Position numbers and translations under genes: made by a program
Assembly: GCA_019187405.1 (NCBI GenBank)
Contig: JABAQZ010000033.1
Span: 17,616 to 68,295 of the forward strand
Length of the DNA: 50,680 nt
Direction of reading: 5' to 3'
DNA from: Ignavibacteria bacterium
Lineage (GTDB): Bacteria; Bacteroidota; Ignavibacteria; Tepidaquicellales; Tepidaquicellaceae
The notes under the pieces: model-generated
Told to the model about the DNA's origin: nothing
What the model saw: the letters and a program-made list of their open reading frames with translations, nothing else
Databases searched by the model: none
Shown: positions 9,797 through 17,718 of the stretch, in pieces
Position numbering within the stretch: the first letter of the stretch is position 1
Layout: every line of letters starts with the position of its first letter

Positions 9797-10627
9797 CTAT
9801 CTCACCAGTATCATTCTCTTAACTTCAGAAAAAAATATTTCATTGTTATCAGAATCTTTAATCATGTTTCCGTTTAAATCGTAAGCGAATTGATCCTTAG
9901 TACCGGATACATTGTTAAGCTTGTTTGTTCCCGAGTTGTAAGCGTAAACAAAGTTGTCCTTTATTGTATTCGTATCTCCGTATCGCTTTAAAGTAGTGAT
10001 GTTGCCGTCTTTGTCATAAGTATTCTCGAGATGATATGTGTTGTCCTGTGTAATCTCATTGCTGACGTTCGTCAGACGGCTGCTTCTGTCATAACTATAT
10101 TTGAAAAACAATTCATCAGTATTTCTGAAGTTTTCCGCATACGAACCGTAAAAATACTGCAAGCTTACATTGCCGTTCTTACAGTATTCGTTTTCATAAA
10201 TTATCTGACTGATGCTGTTATACATTTGAGTTATCCAATTTCTGTTGTTATAAGCATAAGCATTGGTCAGAAATGTTCCGCCGTAATTCTGATTTTCAAT
10301 TAGTGAATTAGCATTATACTCGTAATTTGTAAAGTTTTTATATAGATAGCTTACATCCGTTCCTTCTTCTCCAAAATAATAATTCACCGTATCGAGCCGT
10401 CCTGCAAAATCATATCCGTAAATAAATCTTTTATAATCTATGCCTGTATTGTAATAAACATTTGTTATCTGATCCTGTGAATTGCATAAAGATCTTATTG
10501 TCATTTTTCCCGATAGGTTATAAAATTTATTTGTTTTAGAATAATTCTGTTGTGCATTTACAGACAATAATTGTAAAGGAAATATTATTATTGTTAAAAT
10601 ATATTTCAAAATATTGTATGAAAACAA
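9797..10627 (-). CDS. RHS core remnant with signal peptide, no toxin tip
   Basis: 276 residues and chimeric. Residues 1-25 are a signal peptide (ILTIIIFPLQLLSVNAQ) not shared with the large RHS protein. From about residue 50 (NSQDQITNVYYNTGIDYKR) it matches the YD-repeat region of the 17719-23298 protein. It ends abruptly, before the DPxG core-end motif, in FSEVKRMILVR. That ending resembles the last residues of a T9SS sorting domain (compare ETKRMVILK and VKKMILVK elsewhere in the window). No tip follows. This looks like a recombination product or decayed last cassette of the RHS array; whether it is expressed is unclear. Confidence 0.6.
   Translation of the reverse strand: MFSYNILKYILTIIIFPLQLLSVNAQQNYSKTNKFYNLSGKMTIRSLCNSQDQITNVYYNTGIDYKRFIYGYDFAGRLDTVNYYFGEEGTDVSYLYKNFTNYEYNANSLIENQNYGGTFLTNAYAYNNRNWITQMYNSISQIIYENEYCKNGNVSLQYFYGSYAENFRNTDELFFKYSYDRSSRLTNVSNEITQDNTYHLENTYDKDGNITTLKRYGDTNTIKDNFVYAYNSGTNKLNNVSGTKDQFAYDLNGNMIKDSDNNEIFFSEVKRMILVR
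10044..10243. repeat. RHS core repeat identical to 12574-12773
   Basis: 200 bp read as identical to 12574-12773 by direct line comparison; identity continues outward with single mismatches. It codes for YD-repeat core, so it marks recent exchange between the remnant and the hydrolase-tip cassette. Confidence 0.8.
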
Positions 10628-10705
10628 GGTTGATAAAATAAATATTTAGAAATTTCAATTTACAATTGAAGCATTACAATAAACCATCATGGCAAAATGA
10701 TTATC

Positions 10706-11053
10706 TCATAAGAGATCCTTGAATAGTTTAACATCGGAATAATGATTGAATATCATCATTGATATAATGAAAAGTATAAATGAAATTAAAATGTTTGAAT
10801 AGAATACTAATTTTAATAAAGTCTGTTTTTTTATAACCTTTCTAAAGAAAATTATAACAATGAAAAAGAAAACAAGGTATAAAATAAAATTTATTGTGGA
10901 AAACAATACCAATGTCCATAAGTTGGAAATACTTAAAATAAAACTTAAATCTAAAAGGCAAATATGAAATTTGTAAAATTCATTTATATAAGAAAAAACA
11001 AAATATATATTTATAACAAGAAACAGATTGCAAAAAATTTTTAATATTTTCAT
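10706..11053 (-). CDS. Small membrane protein, candidate immunity to hydrolase tip
   Basis: 115 residues with three likely membrane helices (about 5-23, 30-75 containing the second, and 85-110) and short polar ends. No family recognised. It lies 46 bp downstream of the alpha/beta-hydrolase RHS cassette on the same strand, the position where immunity genes sit in polymorphic toxin loci. A membrane location would suit protection against an enzyme attacking membrane lipids. The role rests on position and topology only. Confidence 0.55.
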   Translation of the reverse strand: MKILKIFCNLFLVINIYFVFSYINEFYKFHICLLDLSFILSISNLWTLVLFSTINFILYLVFFFIVIIFFRKVIKKQTLLKLVFYSNILISFILFIISMMIFNHYSDVKLFKDLL

Positions 11054-11099
11054 TATAGAGTAATTAAAAGTTATTAAATAGCTTTAACTTTGTAATACT

Positions 11100-12896
11100 C
11101 TATTCAATTTTGTTAAAAATTATTCTTAATACATCGTTTAAAGTTTTTTCGTCAATTGATAAGTGATTCGAATTTTTTACTACTTTATTCCGAACTCTTG
11201 TTTTTGAACTTGTTGGTGTATTTATTGTACCCCTTGCACCAATTAGTGCGTCAGGAGCAAGTTGAAAATAATTAAAATTTTCTTTGGTGTTTTCTGGGAT
11301 TGTAAATCCTGAAGTTTCCGCTAAGCCCTCATAAGCATCTACCGTAAATAATAGATTTACTTTTATTCCATTATCATTTAAGTAGTTTGCAAGCTCAACA
11401 GCATTTGCACCACCCTGACTGTAACCATAAATGATAACTTCCTCATCCGGATTATCAAGATTATTAATTATAAAATCAGCTGCTTCAGTTATTTCATTTT
11501 TTGGTCCGAATAATCCTAAGGAAGAAAAATATCCTCTGATATCCAAATCCCTCTTTCCACTTTTATCTGCAAAAGTTTGAAGACCATATAGTAATCTTTC
11601 TGCGCCTACACTTGAGGTTGGAGAATAATCATTTGGGGATATTTCATTACCTGCATTGTAATATCCTGCTCCGCTTAATACAACGATTACATCTAAACCA
11701 TTAATGTCAATGAGTTTTAATGGATTATTCAAAGAATAATTGTAGGGACTTAATTGTGGATACTTATCCAGCAACGGCTCCATCTGTCCCCATCTCCCCA
11801 CCCTCGAATCATAATACCTCGACCCAAAATAATCATACTCGCTCTCCTTATCTCTCTCCTTCCCGGTAAATTTATACTTCGTAGAATCAGAATCAAATGT
11901 CCTCCCTTCAAGTAAATACCCCCATGCATCGTAATCCTGTGCAGATATTAGTTCCCCGTTATCATTTACTATTGCTCTCACTGATCCAAGAGGATCTTTG
12001 TAAAAATAATATCCAGTCGTTCCTCTTATTTTTCCTTCCATCCCGTTACCCTGCACATACCACTCGACAAGCGTCGTATCTTTATATGCTGCAAGCTCAT
12101 TCCCGGTTATTCCTCTCACATAAAATTCATTTTGATATAATACCCATCCGTTGCCGGGATTGGTGAGATTATTCCAGTCCAATATAGGTCCTGCATATTC
12201 ATTCGAGTTAGTGTAAATTAGTTTTCTGTTTCTATTGCCTGATTCATCCCGCCACGGCGGGCAGGCATAGAAGTATCTTGTTGCATATAATGTTACACGT
12301 GTCGGAGATGCTCCTTTTTTGTGATAAATTTCTGTAATTAAATTTCTGTAGTCATATTTAATATCATAATTTACATTCAGTTTATCATCAATCAAGTTTC
12401 CATTGTAGTCATAAGAAAACTGATCCTTCGAACCGTTTACATTATTCAGTTTGTTTGTTCCCGAGTTGTAAGCGTAAATAAAGTTGTCCTTTATTGTATT
12501 CGTATCTCCGTATCGTTTTAAAGTTGTAATGTTCCCGTCTTTGTCATAAGTATTCTCGAGATGATATGTGTTATCCTGTGTAATCTCATTGCTGACGTTC
12601 GTCAGACGGCTGCTTCTGTCATAACTATATTTGAAAAACAATTCATCAGTATTTCTGAAGTTTTCCGCATACGAACCGTAAAAATACTGCAAGCTTACAT
12701 TGCCGTTCTTACAGTATTCGTTTTCATAAATTATCTGACTGATGCTGTTATACATTTGAGTTATCCAATTTCTATTATTATAAATATATGCATTCGTAAA
12801 AAAAGACCAAAATAGTAATGATATTGACCAAATACTAAAATAATTATTTAGAAATTCCTTTTCCAGTTGAAGCATTACATTTTTTTTCGACTTCAT
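11100..12896 (-). CDS. Orphan RHS cassette with alpha/beta-hydrolase (lipase-like) tip
   Basis: 598 residues. Residues 1-40 are new sequence with a hydrophobic stretch; from NNRNWITQMYNS onward it follows the RHS core of the large protein up to the core end (YFGSRYYDSRVGRWGQMEP...NNPLKLIDINGLD, about residue 400). The variable tip (about 400-598) has a serine hydrolase nucleophile elbow GYSQGG with Ser493. Candidate triad partners are Asp520 (TVDAYEG) and His578 (NSNHLSID), in the right order for a class-3 lipase/alpha-beta hydrolase. A phospholipase-like toxin is inferred. An in-frame palindromic insertion adds CPPWRD within the core. No clean signal peptide, so export as encoded is doubtful; it may serve as a donor for the main gene. 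Confidence 0.8.
   Translation of the reverse strand: MKSKKNVMLQLEKEFLNNYFSIWSISLLFWSFFTNAYIYNNRNWITQMYNSISQIIYENEYCKNGNVSLQYFYGSYAENFRNTDELFFKYSYDRSSRLTNVSNEITQDNTYHLENTYDKDGNITTLKRYGDTNTIKDNFIYAYNSGTNKLNNVNGSKDQFSYDYNGNLIDDKLNVNYDIKYDYRNLITEIYHKKGASPTRVTLYATRYFYACPPWRDESGNRNRKLIYTNSNEYAGPILDWNNLTNPGNGWVLYQNEFYVRGITGNELAAYKDTTLVEWYVQGNGMEGKIRGTTGYYFYKDPLGSVRAIVNDNGELISAQDYDAWGYLLEGRTFDSDSTKYKFTGKERDKESEYDYFGSRYYDSRVGRWGQMEPLLDKYPQLSPYNYSLNNPLKLIDINGLDVIVVLSGAGYYNAGNEISPNDYSPTSSVGAERLLYGLQTFADKSGKRDLDIRGYFSSLGLFGPKNEITEAADFIINNLDNPDEEVIIYGYSQGGANAVELANYLNDNGIKVNLLFTVDAYEGLAETSGFTIPENTKENFNYFQLAPDALIGARGTINTPTSSKTRVRNKVVKNSNHLSIDEKTLNDVLRIIFNKIE
12244..12566. repeat. RHS core repeat identical to 16739-17061
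   Basis: 323 bp read as identical to 16739-17061, flanked by mismatches on both sides. It includes the GC-rich hairpin insertion at 12248-12261, so both cassettes inherited that insertion from one event. Confidence 0.85.
12246..12266. repeat. In-frame palindromic insertion in RHS core
   Basis: Relative to the 13785-15044 and 17719-23298 copies, the sequence has 18 extra bases containing CCCGCCACGGCGGG (stem CCCGCC/GGCGGG). It leaves the frame intact and adds six residues (ACPPWRD region). The same insertion is at 16741-16761. GC-rich and unlike the AT-rich host gene, it resembles a small palindromic element that enters coding sequence in frame. Confidence 0.7.
12841..12879. repeat. Cassette-boundary repeat with TTGAAGCATTACA
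   Basis: TTGAAGCATTACA occurs at 10666-10678, 12867-12879 and 13040-13052, each on the 5' side of an RHS segment. The first two also share ATTTAGAAATT about 12-13 bp earlier (10644 and 12847 onward); the second and third share CCTTT(T)CCA just before it. A shorter TTGAAGCATTA is at 3347-3357. It may be the edge of the duplicated unit. Confidence 0.5.
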
Positions 12897-13142
12897 ATTT
12901 CTACGAAAATAATTCGTACTAACTCAAATTGAAAGTGAGCCCTTTTGTTAATTTACCGACGGCGGGAAAGGATGATATGGTAAGTGTTAAGTGTTTCGTA
13001 GCAAAAGTTTACGGTCATTTTAATTGCGCACCTTTCCACTTGAAGCATTACACTTATTTACTACAACTTTATAAACTTCAAACACTAATAGAAGTAATTC
13101 AAGCCGTCTTTGGATAATTTAGTATGGTGAAAATCATTAAAA

Positions 13143-13784
13143 TCATAAAACCCCATCATAGTAGTACCAATTTTCACCCAACGTTTTGTGCTCCTTTTTT
13201 CTTTCTAAATTTAGTTTCAAAATATTTTCTGAATATATAATGAAATATTTATCATCAATTCGAAAATAAATGGAATTCGCATCATAATCAAACCTTGAAA
13301 TAAAAGTTACATTGGATTGCTTCATTAACTGGAAAATTGAAATCATCTCCTCCTTACTTAAATTAATATCTGTTAGAGCTGAGTCTAGAGTAATTAATTC
13401 ATTATTTATGTTTAGAATTGATTTAACTTTATTTCCAAAAATTATCTTTCTTATTTCATTGATTTCATCATTAAAATTTCTTTTTAATTCAAATGAAATT
13501 TCAAGTTCTGTCTCATAATTTTCTATTTTATATTTGATTTCCTCTTCTTTCAATATTTTATAAATTATACCAAAGTAAGTTCTCCTATCTATAAAAGAAA
13601 TTTTATCTTTTTTATTAATCAAGTTTAATAAATTTTCTAGACTCGCTTTGGATTTTTTGAAATACTGTTCCTTGTTATCATTAAAAAAATTACACCCTGT
13701 TACTAAGTACGATAATAATATTGAGATAAAACATATTTTGTAATGAACAGCAATATTATTTTTATTTAGTTTGAGAAAAGTCAT
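13143..13784 (-). CDS. Lipoprotein, candidate immunity protein
   Basis: 213 residues. The N-terminus has a hydrophobic stretch ending in a lipobox (SYLVTGC, about residues 25-31), so a lipid-anchored envelope protein is predicted. The rest is rich in Lys, Asn and Glu and has no recognised domain. Its ATG follows the stop of the 13785-15044 RHS cassette with no gap, which implies translational coupling. A coupled lipoprotein behind a toxin tip fits immunity against an effector acting in the periplasm. The role is inferred; the membrane anchor is read from the sequence. Confidence 0.65.
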   Translation of the reverse strand: MTFLKLNKNNIAVHYKICFISILLSYLVTGCNFFNDNKEQYFKKSKASLENLLNLINKKDKISFIDRRTYFGIIYKILKEEEIKYKIENYETELEISFELKRNFNDEINEIRKIIFGNKVKSILNINNELITLDSALTDINLSKEEMISIFQLMKQSNVTFISRFDYDANSIYFRIDDKYFIIYSENILKLNLERKKEHKTLGENWYYYDGVL

Positions 13785-15044
13785 TTATCTAAAAGGTTGA
13801 GTTGAACGATTTTTGAAGTACAAAGAATTATAATTGAAATTAAAATACCCAATTGTGTATGCTTGAACTTCATTAAACTCATCTAATCTTTTGTTAGCTC
13901 CAATACTATATAAATGACCTGCAATATTAGCAATGTCTAAGTTTATTCCAAGCTTATTTATTGCTGCACCAAAAATTACATTTCCTGCTTCTTCATAATT
14001 CATTGCTATATTATTAAAAACGTACAATGAATATTTTTGGAGAAATCTTTTTTGATCTAATTTTCGTCCGCTTGGTCCCTCTTTTAATGCATATCTATAT
14101 CTATCCTTCAAATCAGACGGTGCACCGTCTAAAGCCTCTGATAATCTGTAAGAAAAACCTTCTTTGGTTATTAAGCTTTCCCAGTTAGCTACTACTCTAT
14201 CCCATCCTTTAAATTGCGTAACGGTTGCTTCACTAAGGGTTTCAAAATAATGATTTCCTTCATATTCAACATTTCCTGATTCACTCTGAACATAATATGT
14301 ATCCCCAAATAACCAATCAAAATCCCAAAACCCACTTTTTTTTCGATTAACCTCTTCTCCCTTTTTAAAATAAATATCATCAAGTCCATGAGGGTCAATT
14401 CTATTGATCGGATTATTACTTGTATAATGATATGGCGTTTTTGAAGGTTCATTACTCAAAAGCGGATCTACTCTTCCCCATCTCCCCAACCTAGAATCAT
14501 AATATCTCGCACCAAAATAATCATACTCACTCTCTTTATCTCTTTCCTTTTCTGTGAATTTGTATTTCGTAGAATCAGAATCAAAAATTCTATTCTGAAG
14601 CAAATACCCCCACCCGTCATAATCTTGTGCAGAAACTAACTCTCCGTTATCATTATAAACAGCTCTCACAGAACCCAAATGATCCTTGTAATAATAATAC
14701 CCGGTCGTTCCTTTTATTTTTCCTTCGATACCATTTCCCTGCACATACCATTCAACAAGTGTTGTATCTTTATATGTCGCAAGTTCATTACCATTTATTC
14801 CTCTTACATAAAATTCATTTTGATATAATACCCATCCGTTGCCGGGATTGCTTAAGTTATTCCAGTCTAAAACAGGTCCCGCAAATTCATTTGAGTTAGT
14901 GTATATTAGTTTTCTGTTTCTATTGCCTGCATCGTCATAGAAGTACCTTGTTGCAAATAATGTTACTCTTGCCGGCGATGCTCCTCTTTTGTGATAAATT
15001 TCTGTAATTAAATTTCTGTAGTCACAATTATATTTTGATATCAT
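13785..15044 (-). CDS. Orphan RHS cassette with unidentified tip (possible toxin-44-like)
   Basis: 419 residues. The first six or so are unique; from DYRNLITEIYHK it follows the RHS core to YFGARYYDSRLGRWGRVDPL...NNPINRIDPHG (about residue 217). The tip (218-419) is unlike the others. Its end, EEAGNVIFGAAINKLGI followed by an AGHLYS helix, recalls the 'bacterial toxin 44' pattern of polymorphic toxins, but the match is from memory and weak. No signal peptide. A block of 343 bp just before the tip is identical to the main RHS gene, which would make it a ready template for tip exchange. The partner is the coupled lipoprotein at 13143-13784. Confidence 0.75.
   Translation of the reverse strand: MISKYNCDYRNLITEIYHKRGASPARVTLFATRYFYDDAGNRNRKLIYTNSNEFAGPVLDWNNLSNPGNGWVLYQNEFYVRGINGNELATYKDTTLVEWYVQGNGIEGKIKGTTGYYYYKDHLGSVRAVYNDNGELVSAQDYDGWGYLLQNRIFDSDSTKYKFTEKERDKESEYDYFGARYYDSRLGRWGRVDPLLSNEPSKTPYHYTSNNPINRIDPHGLDDIYFKKGEEVNRKKSGFWDFDWLFGDTYYVQSESGNVEYEGNHYFETLSEATVTQFKGWDRVVANWESLITKEGFSYRLSEALDGAPSDLKDRYRYALKEGPSGRKLDQKRFLQKYSLYVFNNIAMNYEEAGNVIFGAAINKLGINLDIANIAGHLYSIGANKRLDEFNEVQAYTIGYFNFNYNSLYFKNRSTQPFR
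14516..14858. repeat. RHS core repeat identical to 18432-18774
   Basis: 343 bp read base by base as identical to 18432-18774 in the main RHS gene (constant offset 3916). Identity breaks exactly where the tip-proximal sequences diverge on one side and at a single substitution on the other. Confidence 0.9.
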
Positions 15045-15117
15045 TCACACAATAATTTACATGCTACCTTTTGATCGAATAAATAAAATAAACTCGAGAC
15101 ATCATTTTAAAATAACA

Positions 15118-15609
15118 TTATAGTAATTTGTTTAATAGAAAATGACATAAAAATATTAAAAGTAGCAGTAATGCTTTTAAGCCTATAGTATTTCTATCCA
15201 AACTTCCTACAAAAAATAATAAAAAAATACATTCAACTGTACTTCCATATAATCCCAAATTATTTGCTCCTATTGGTAAATTTTGGTGATTACCAATCCC
15301 ACCATAATACCAGAACGTACTGTAAATCAATTCAGTCCATATTAATGAAATACTTAATAAACAAAATGTCAAGATTATTTTAGTATTTATATTTCTAACT
15401 TTGTTTTTTTTATAACTAAGCAAATAAATTATTAATAGAAGAATCAATAATGAATCTATAATAATACTAAGTAAGTATAGAGAATAAATATATTGATTTT
15501 GAAAATAGGCATAATCCGGAAAATATTCCGGCACGTTTATCAAGCTAAAATTTGTAAGAATAAACACACTTAAAATAAAAATCATTAAAAAAGATAAAAT
15601 CATTTTCAT
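15118..15609 (-). CDS. Multi-pass membrane protein, candidate immunity (paralogue of 17208-17711)
   Basis: 163 residues with four to five predicted membrane helices. It shares with the 17208-17711 protein the layout and a conserved loop: WxELIYSxxxYYGGIGNHQxLP...NNLGLYGS. No named family recognised. It starts 9 bp after the second Tlde1-like tip (15619-16026). Two related tips each followed by a related membrane protein is strong contextual evidence of a toxin-immunity pair. The conserved loop after the third helix would probably face one side of the membrane and may contact the toxin. Confidence 0.7.
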   Translation of the reverse strand: MKMILSFLMIFILSVFILTNFSLINVPEYFPDYAYFQNQYIYSLYLLSIIIDSLLILLLIIYLLSYKKNKVRNINTKIILTFCLLSISLIWTELIYSTFWYYGGIGNHQNLPIGANNLGLYGSTVECIFLLFFVGSLDRNTIGLKALLLLLIFLCHFLLNKLL

Positions 15610-15618
15610 AATAGATTT

Positions 15619-16026
15619 TCAATATTTAACATTTAACAACATTGATCTATTTTTGAAAATGAAAGTATTAAAAAATCCTTTCATTCCCGAAGTTAAATCT
15701 ATACATCCTATTGAACCTGCTTCTTCCCCTCCATGGATTGAAAATCCACTTTTTCTTAGTGTTGGATTATCAGGTGTTGGATAAATATTTATGTACTCCA
15801 TTCCCCTGGATCTTTTTTGCATTTTCCAACTAATAATATCATATATACTTTTAGCATCTTTCTCATATGAGAATGCATTCTGCAGATCCACGCTCCACCA
15901 TCCTTCCGGAATTGGACCGACATTTTCTTCACTCTGTAAACTAGGTTGAGTTCTATCAAATTCATCTAATATACCTGATGCTGCTGCCCATCTCATAATT
16001 TCTCCACTCTCCATTAACCATTGCAA
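15619..16026 (-). CDS. Tlde1-like toxin tip severed from its RHS core by an in-frame stop
   Basis: 135 residues counted from the first ATG, but the frame is open from 16143 and is the same frame as the RHS fragment 16144-17208, interrupted only by TAA at 16144-16146. The translation parallels the tip of the main RHS protein: LQWLMESGEIM...DEFDRTQPS...GPIPEGWW...FSIHGGEEAGSIGCIDL. The HGG...S-x-GC pattern with upstream GPIPxGxW is that of Tlde1/DUF2778 L,D-transpeptidase-like enzymes acting on peptidoglycan. The ATG is probably not a true start; most likely a pseudogene half or silent donor. Confidence 0.7.
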   Translation of the reverse strand: MQWLMESGEIMRWAAASGILDEFDRTQPSLQSEENVGPIPEGWWSVDLQNAFSYEKDAKSIYDIISWKMQKRSRGMEYINIYPTPDNPTLRKSGFSIHGGEEAGSIGCIDLTSGMKGFFNTFIFKNRSMLLNVKY

Positions 16027-16143
16027 TTCACTTCCTTGGAAAAATAATAATTCTTTATATCCTTGAACATTTTCATAAATCTTATTCCCTTTTTCATCAT
16101 ACCCCCCTGTCCAAATATTTTTCCAAGGCTCGTTTTCAAAAAA

Positions 16144-17208
16144 TTACCAACTTGATTTTCCATTTTCCTCATACATTTGGTACCATTCTTCTCCGGTCGG
16201 ATCTATAATTCTCAATGGATTGTCAGCACAATAAATGTAGCTGCCCCAACCAAAACTACTTGCCGGGATCGGCTCTGAGGAATTGAAAATTCCAATTCTT
16301 GAATCGTAATTACGAGCATAAGAATAATCATACTCACTCTCTTTATCTCTTTCCTTTCCTGTGAATTTGTATTTCGAAGAATCAGAATCATAACTTCTAT
16401 TTTGAAGAAGATATCCCCACCCGTCATAATCCTGCGCCGAAACCAAATCACCATTATCACTCACGACAGCTCTCACTGATCCAAGATGATCTTTGTAATA
16501 ATAATACCCGGTCGTTCCTTTTATTTTTCCTTCGATACCATTTCCCTGCACATACCATTCAACAAGTGTTGTATCTTTATATGTCGCAAGTTCATTACCA
16601 TTTATTCCTCTTACATAAAATTCATTTTGAAATAATACCCATCCGTTTCCGGGATTGCTTAAGTTATTCCAGTCTAAGACAGGTCCTGCAAATTCATTCG
16701 AGTTAGTGTAAATTAGTTTTCTGTTTCTATTGCCTGCATCATCCCGCCACGGCGGGCAGGCATAGAAGTATCTTGTTGCATATAATGTTACACGTGTCGG
16801 AGATGCTCCTTTTTTGTGATAAATTTCTGTAATTAAATTTCTGTAGTCATATTTAATATCATAATTTACATTCAGTTTATCATCAATCAAGTTTCCATTG
16901 TAGTCATAAGAAAACTGATCCTTCGAACCGTTTACATTATTCAGTTTGTTTGTTCCCGAGTTGTAAGCGTAAATAAAGTTGTCCTTTATTGTATTCGTAT
17001 CTCCGTATCGTTTTAAAGTTGTAATGTTCCCGTCTTTGTCATAAGTATTCTCGAGATGATAAGTGTTATCCTGTGTGATTTCATTGCTGACGTTTATCAG
17101 GCGGTTGCTCATGTCATAATTGTATTTGAAAAAAAATTCATCAGTATTTCTGAAGTTTTTCGCATACGAGCCGTAAAAATACTGCGAGCTAACATTTCTA
17201 TTATTCAT
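16144..17208 (-). CDS. Orphan RHS core fragment, truncated before its tip
   Basis: 354 residues. It opens with MNNRNVSSQYFYGSY, which joins NNRN to a later point of the core (the main protein has about 23 more residues between), so an internal deletion formed this 5' end. It then follows the RHS core to NNPLRIIDPTGEEW and stops at TAA 16144-16146, where the main gene has a glutamate codon in the same context (KGNWEFFE versus KSSW-stop-FF). Its ATG (17206-17208) overlaps the TAA of the upstream membrane protein as TAATG, which could couple translation. It carries the CPPWRD palindromic insertion. No signal peptide. Confidence 0.65.
   Translation of the reverse strand: MNNRNVSSQYFYGSYAKNFRNTDEFFFKYNYDMSNRLINVSNEITQDNTYHLENTYDKDGNITTLKRYGDTNTIKDNFIYAYNSGTNKLNNVNGSKDQFSYDYNGNLIDDKLNVNYDIKYDYRNLITEIYHKKGASPTRVTLYATRYFYACPPWRDDAGNRNRKLIYTNSNEFAGPVLDWNNLSNPGNGWVLFQNEFYVRGINGNELATYKDTTLVEWYVQGNGIEGKIKGTTGYYYYKDHLGSVRAVVSDNGDLVSAQDYDGWGYLLQNRSYDSDSSKYKFTGKERDKESEYDYSYARNYDSRIGIFNSSEPIPASSFGWGSYIYCADNPLRIIDPTGEEWYQMYEENGKSSW
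16739..17061. repeat. RHS core repeat identical to 12244-12566
   Basis: Partner of the 323-bp identical block at 12244-12566 (offset 4495); includes the palindromic insertion at 16743-16756. Confidence 0.85.
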
Positions 17209-17711
17209 TACAAAGGAGTAAGGAGCTTCAATAGTTGATAATGTAAAAGTATATTTATTAGTAAGAAAACGATATTGTAAATTATTATTTTAAAATAACT
17301 TAAAAATTGATTGAAAGTTAATAAATTGAAAAAATATTGAAATATAATTACGCTACCGAATAGTCCTAAATTATTGACGTCTGTTGGTAAACCTTGATGA
17401 TTTCCTATTCCTCCATAATAATATATAGAACTGTAAATTATCTCAAACCAAATAAATAATAAAGTGATTGAAAATAATACATTTATTGTATGAAAAAATG
17501 CTCTATTTGATTTTTCTCTTTTCATATTAACCCATATCGATATAATTAAGGCGAGATTTACAATTGTTGAGCCAATGTCTATAACTCTTATGACTGTTAT
17601 ATTGTGATATTTAACGATAGGTTCATTCAACCTTGAATTAAATACAGATAAGTTAAAAAATTCTAATATTATTACAAGTATTAAGAAAACTCTGGAAATA
17701 ATATTATACAT
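17208..17711 (-). CDS. Multi-pass membrane protein, candidate immunity to main RHS tip
   Basis: 167 residues with four to five predicted membrane helices and the loop FEIIYSSIYYYGGIGNHQGLP...NNLGLFGS, shared with 15118-15609. It begins 7 bp after the stop of the 1859-residue RHS protein, the usual immunity position. An inner-membrane protein next to a peptidoglycan-directed toxin suggests it neutralises the enzyme in the periplasm or protects its substrate; a soluble inhibitor would be the commoner known solution for Tlde1, so this mode would be unusual. Family not recognised. Confidence 0.7.
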   Translation of the reverse strand: MYNIISRVFLILVIILEFFNLSVFNSRLNEPIVKYHNITVIRVIDIGSTIVNLALIISIWVNMKREKSNRAFFHTINVLFSITLLFIWFEIIYSSIYYYGGIGNHQGLPTDVNNLGLFGSVIIFQYFFNLLTFNQFLSYFKIIIYNIVFLLINILLHYQLLKLLTPL

Positions 17712-17718
17712 ATCAAAT

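Noticed and set aside
12929-13117. 62-codon plus-strand ORF between the lipoprotein gene and the hydrolase cassette
   Set aside because: Covers the boundary repeat, has no domain and runs against the local transcription.
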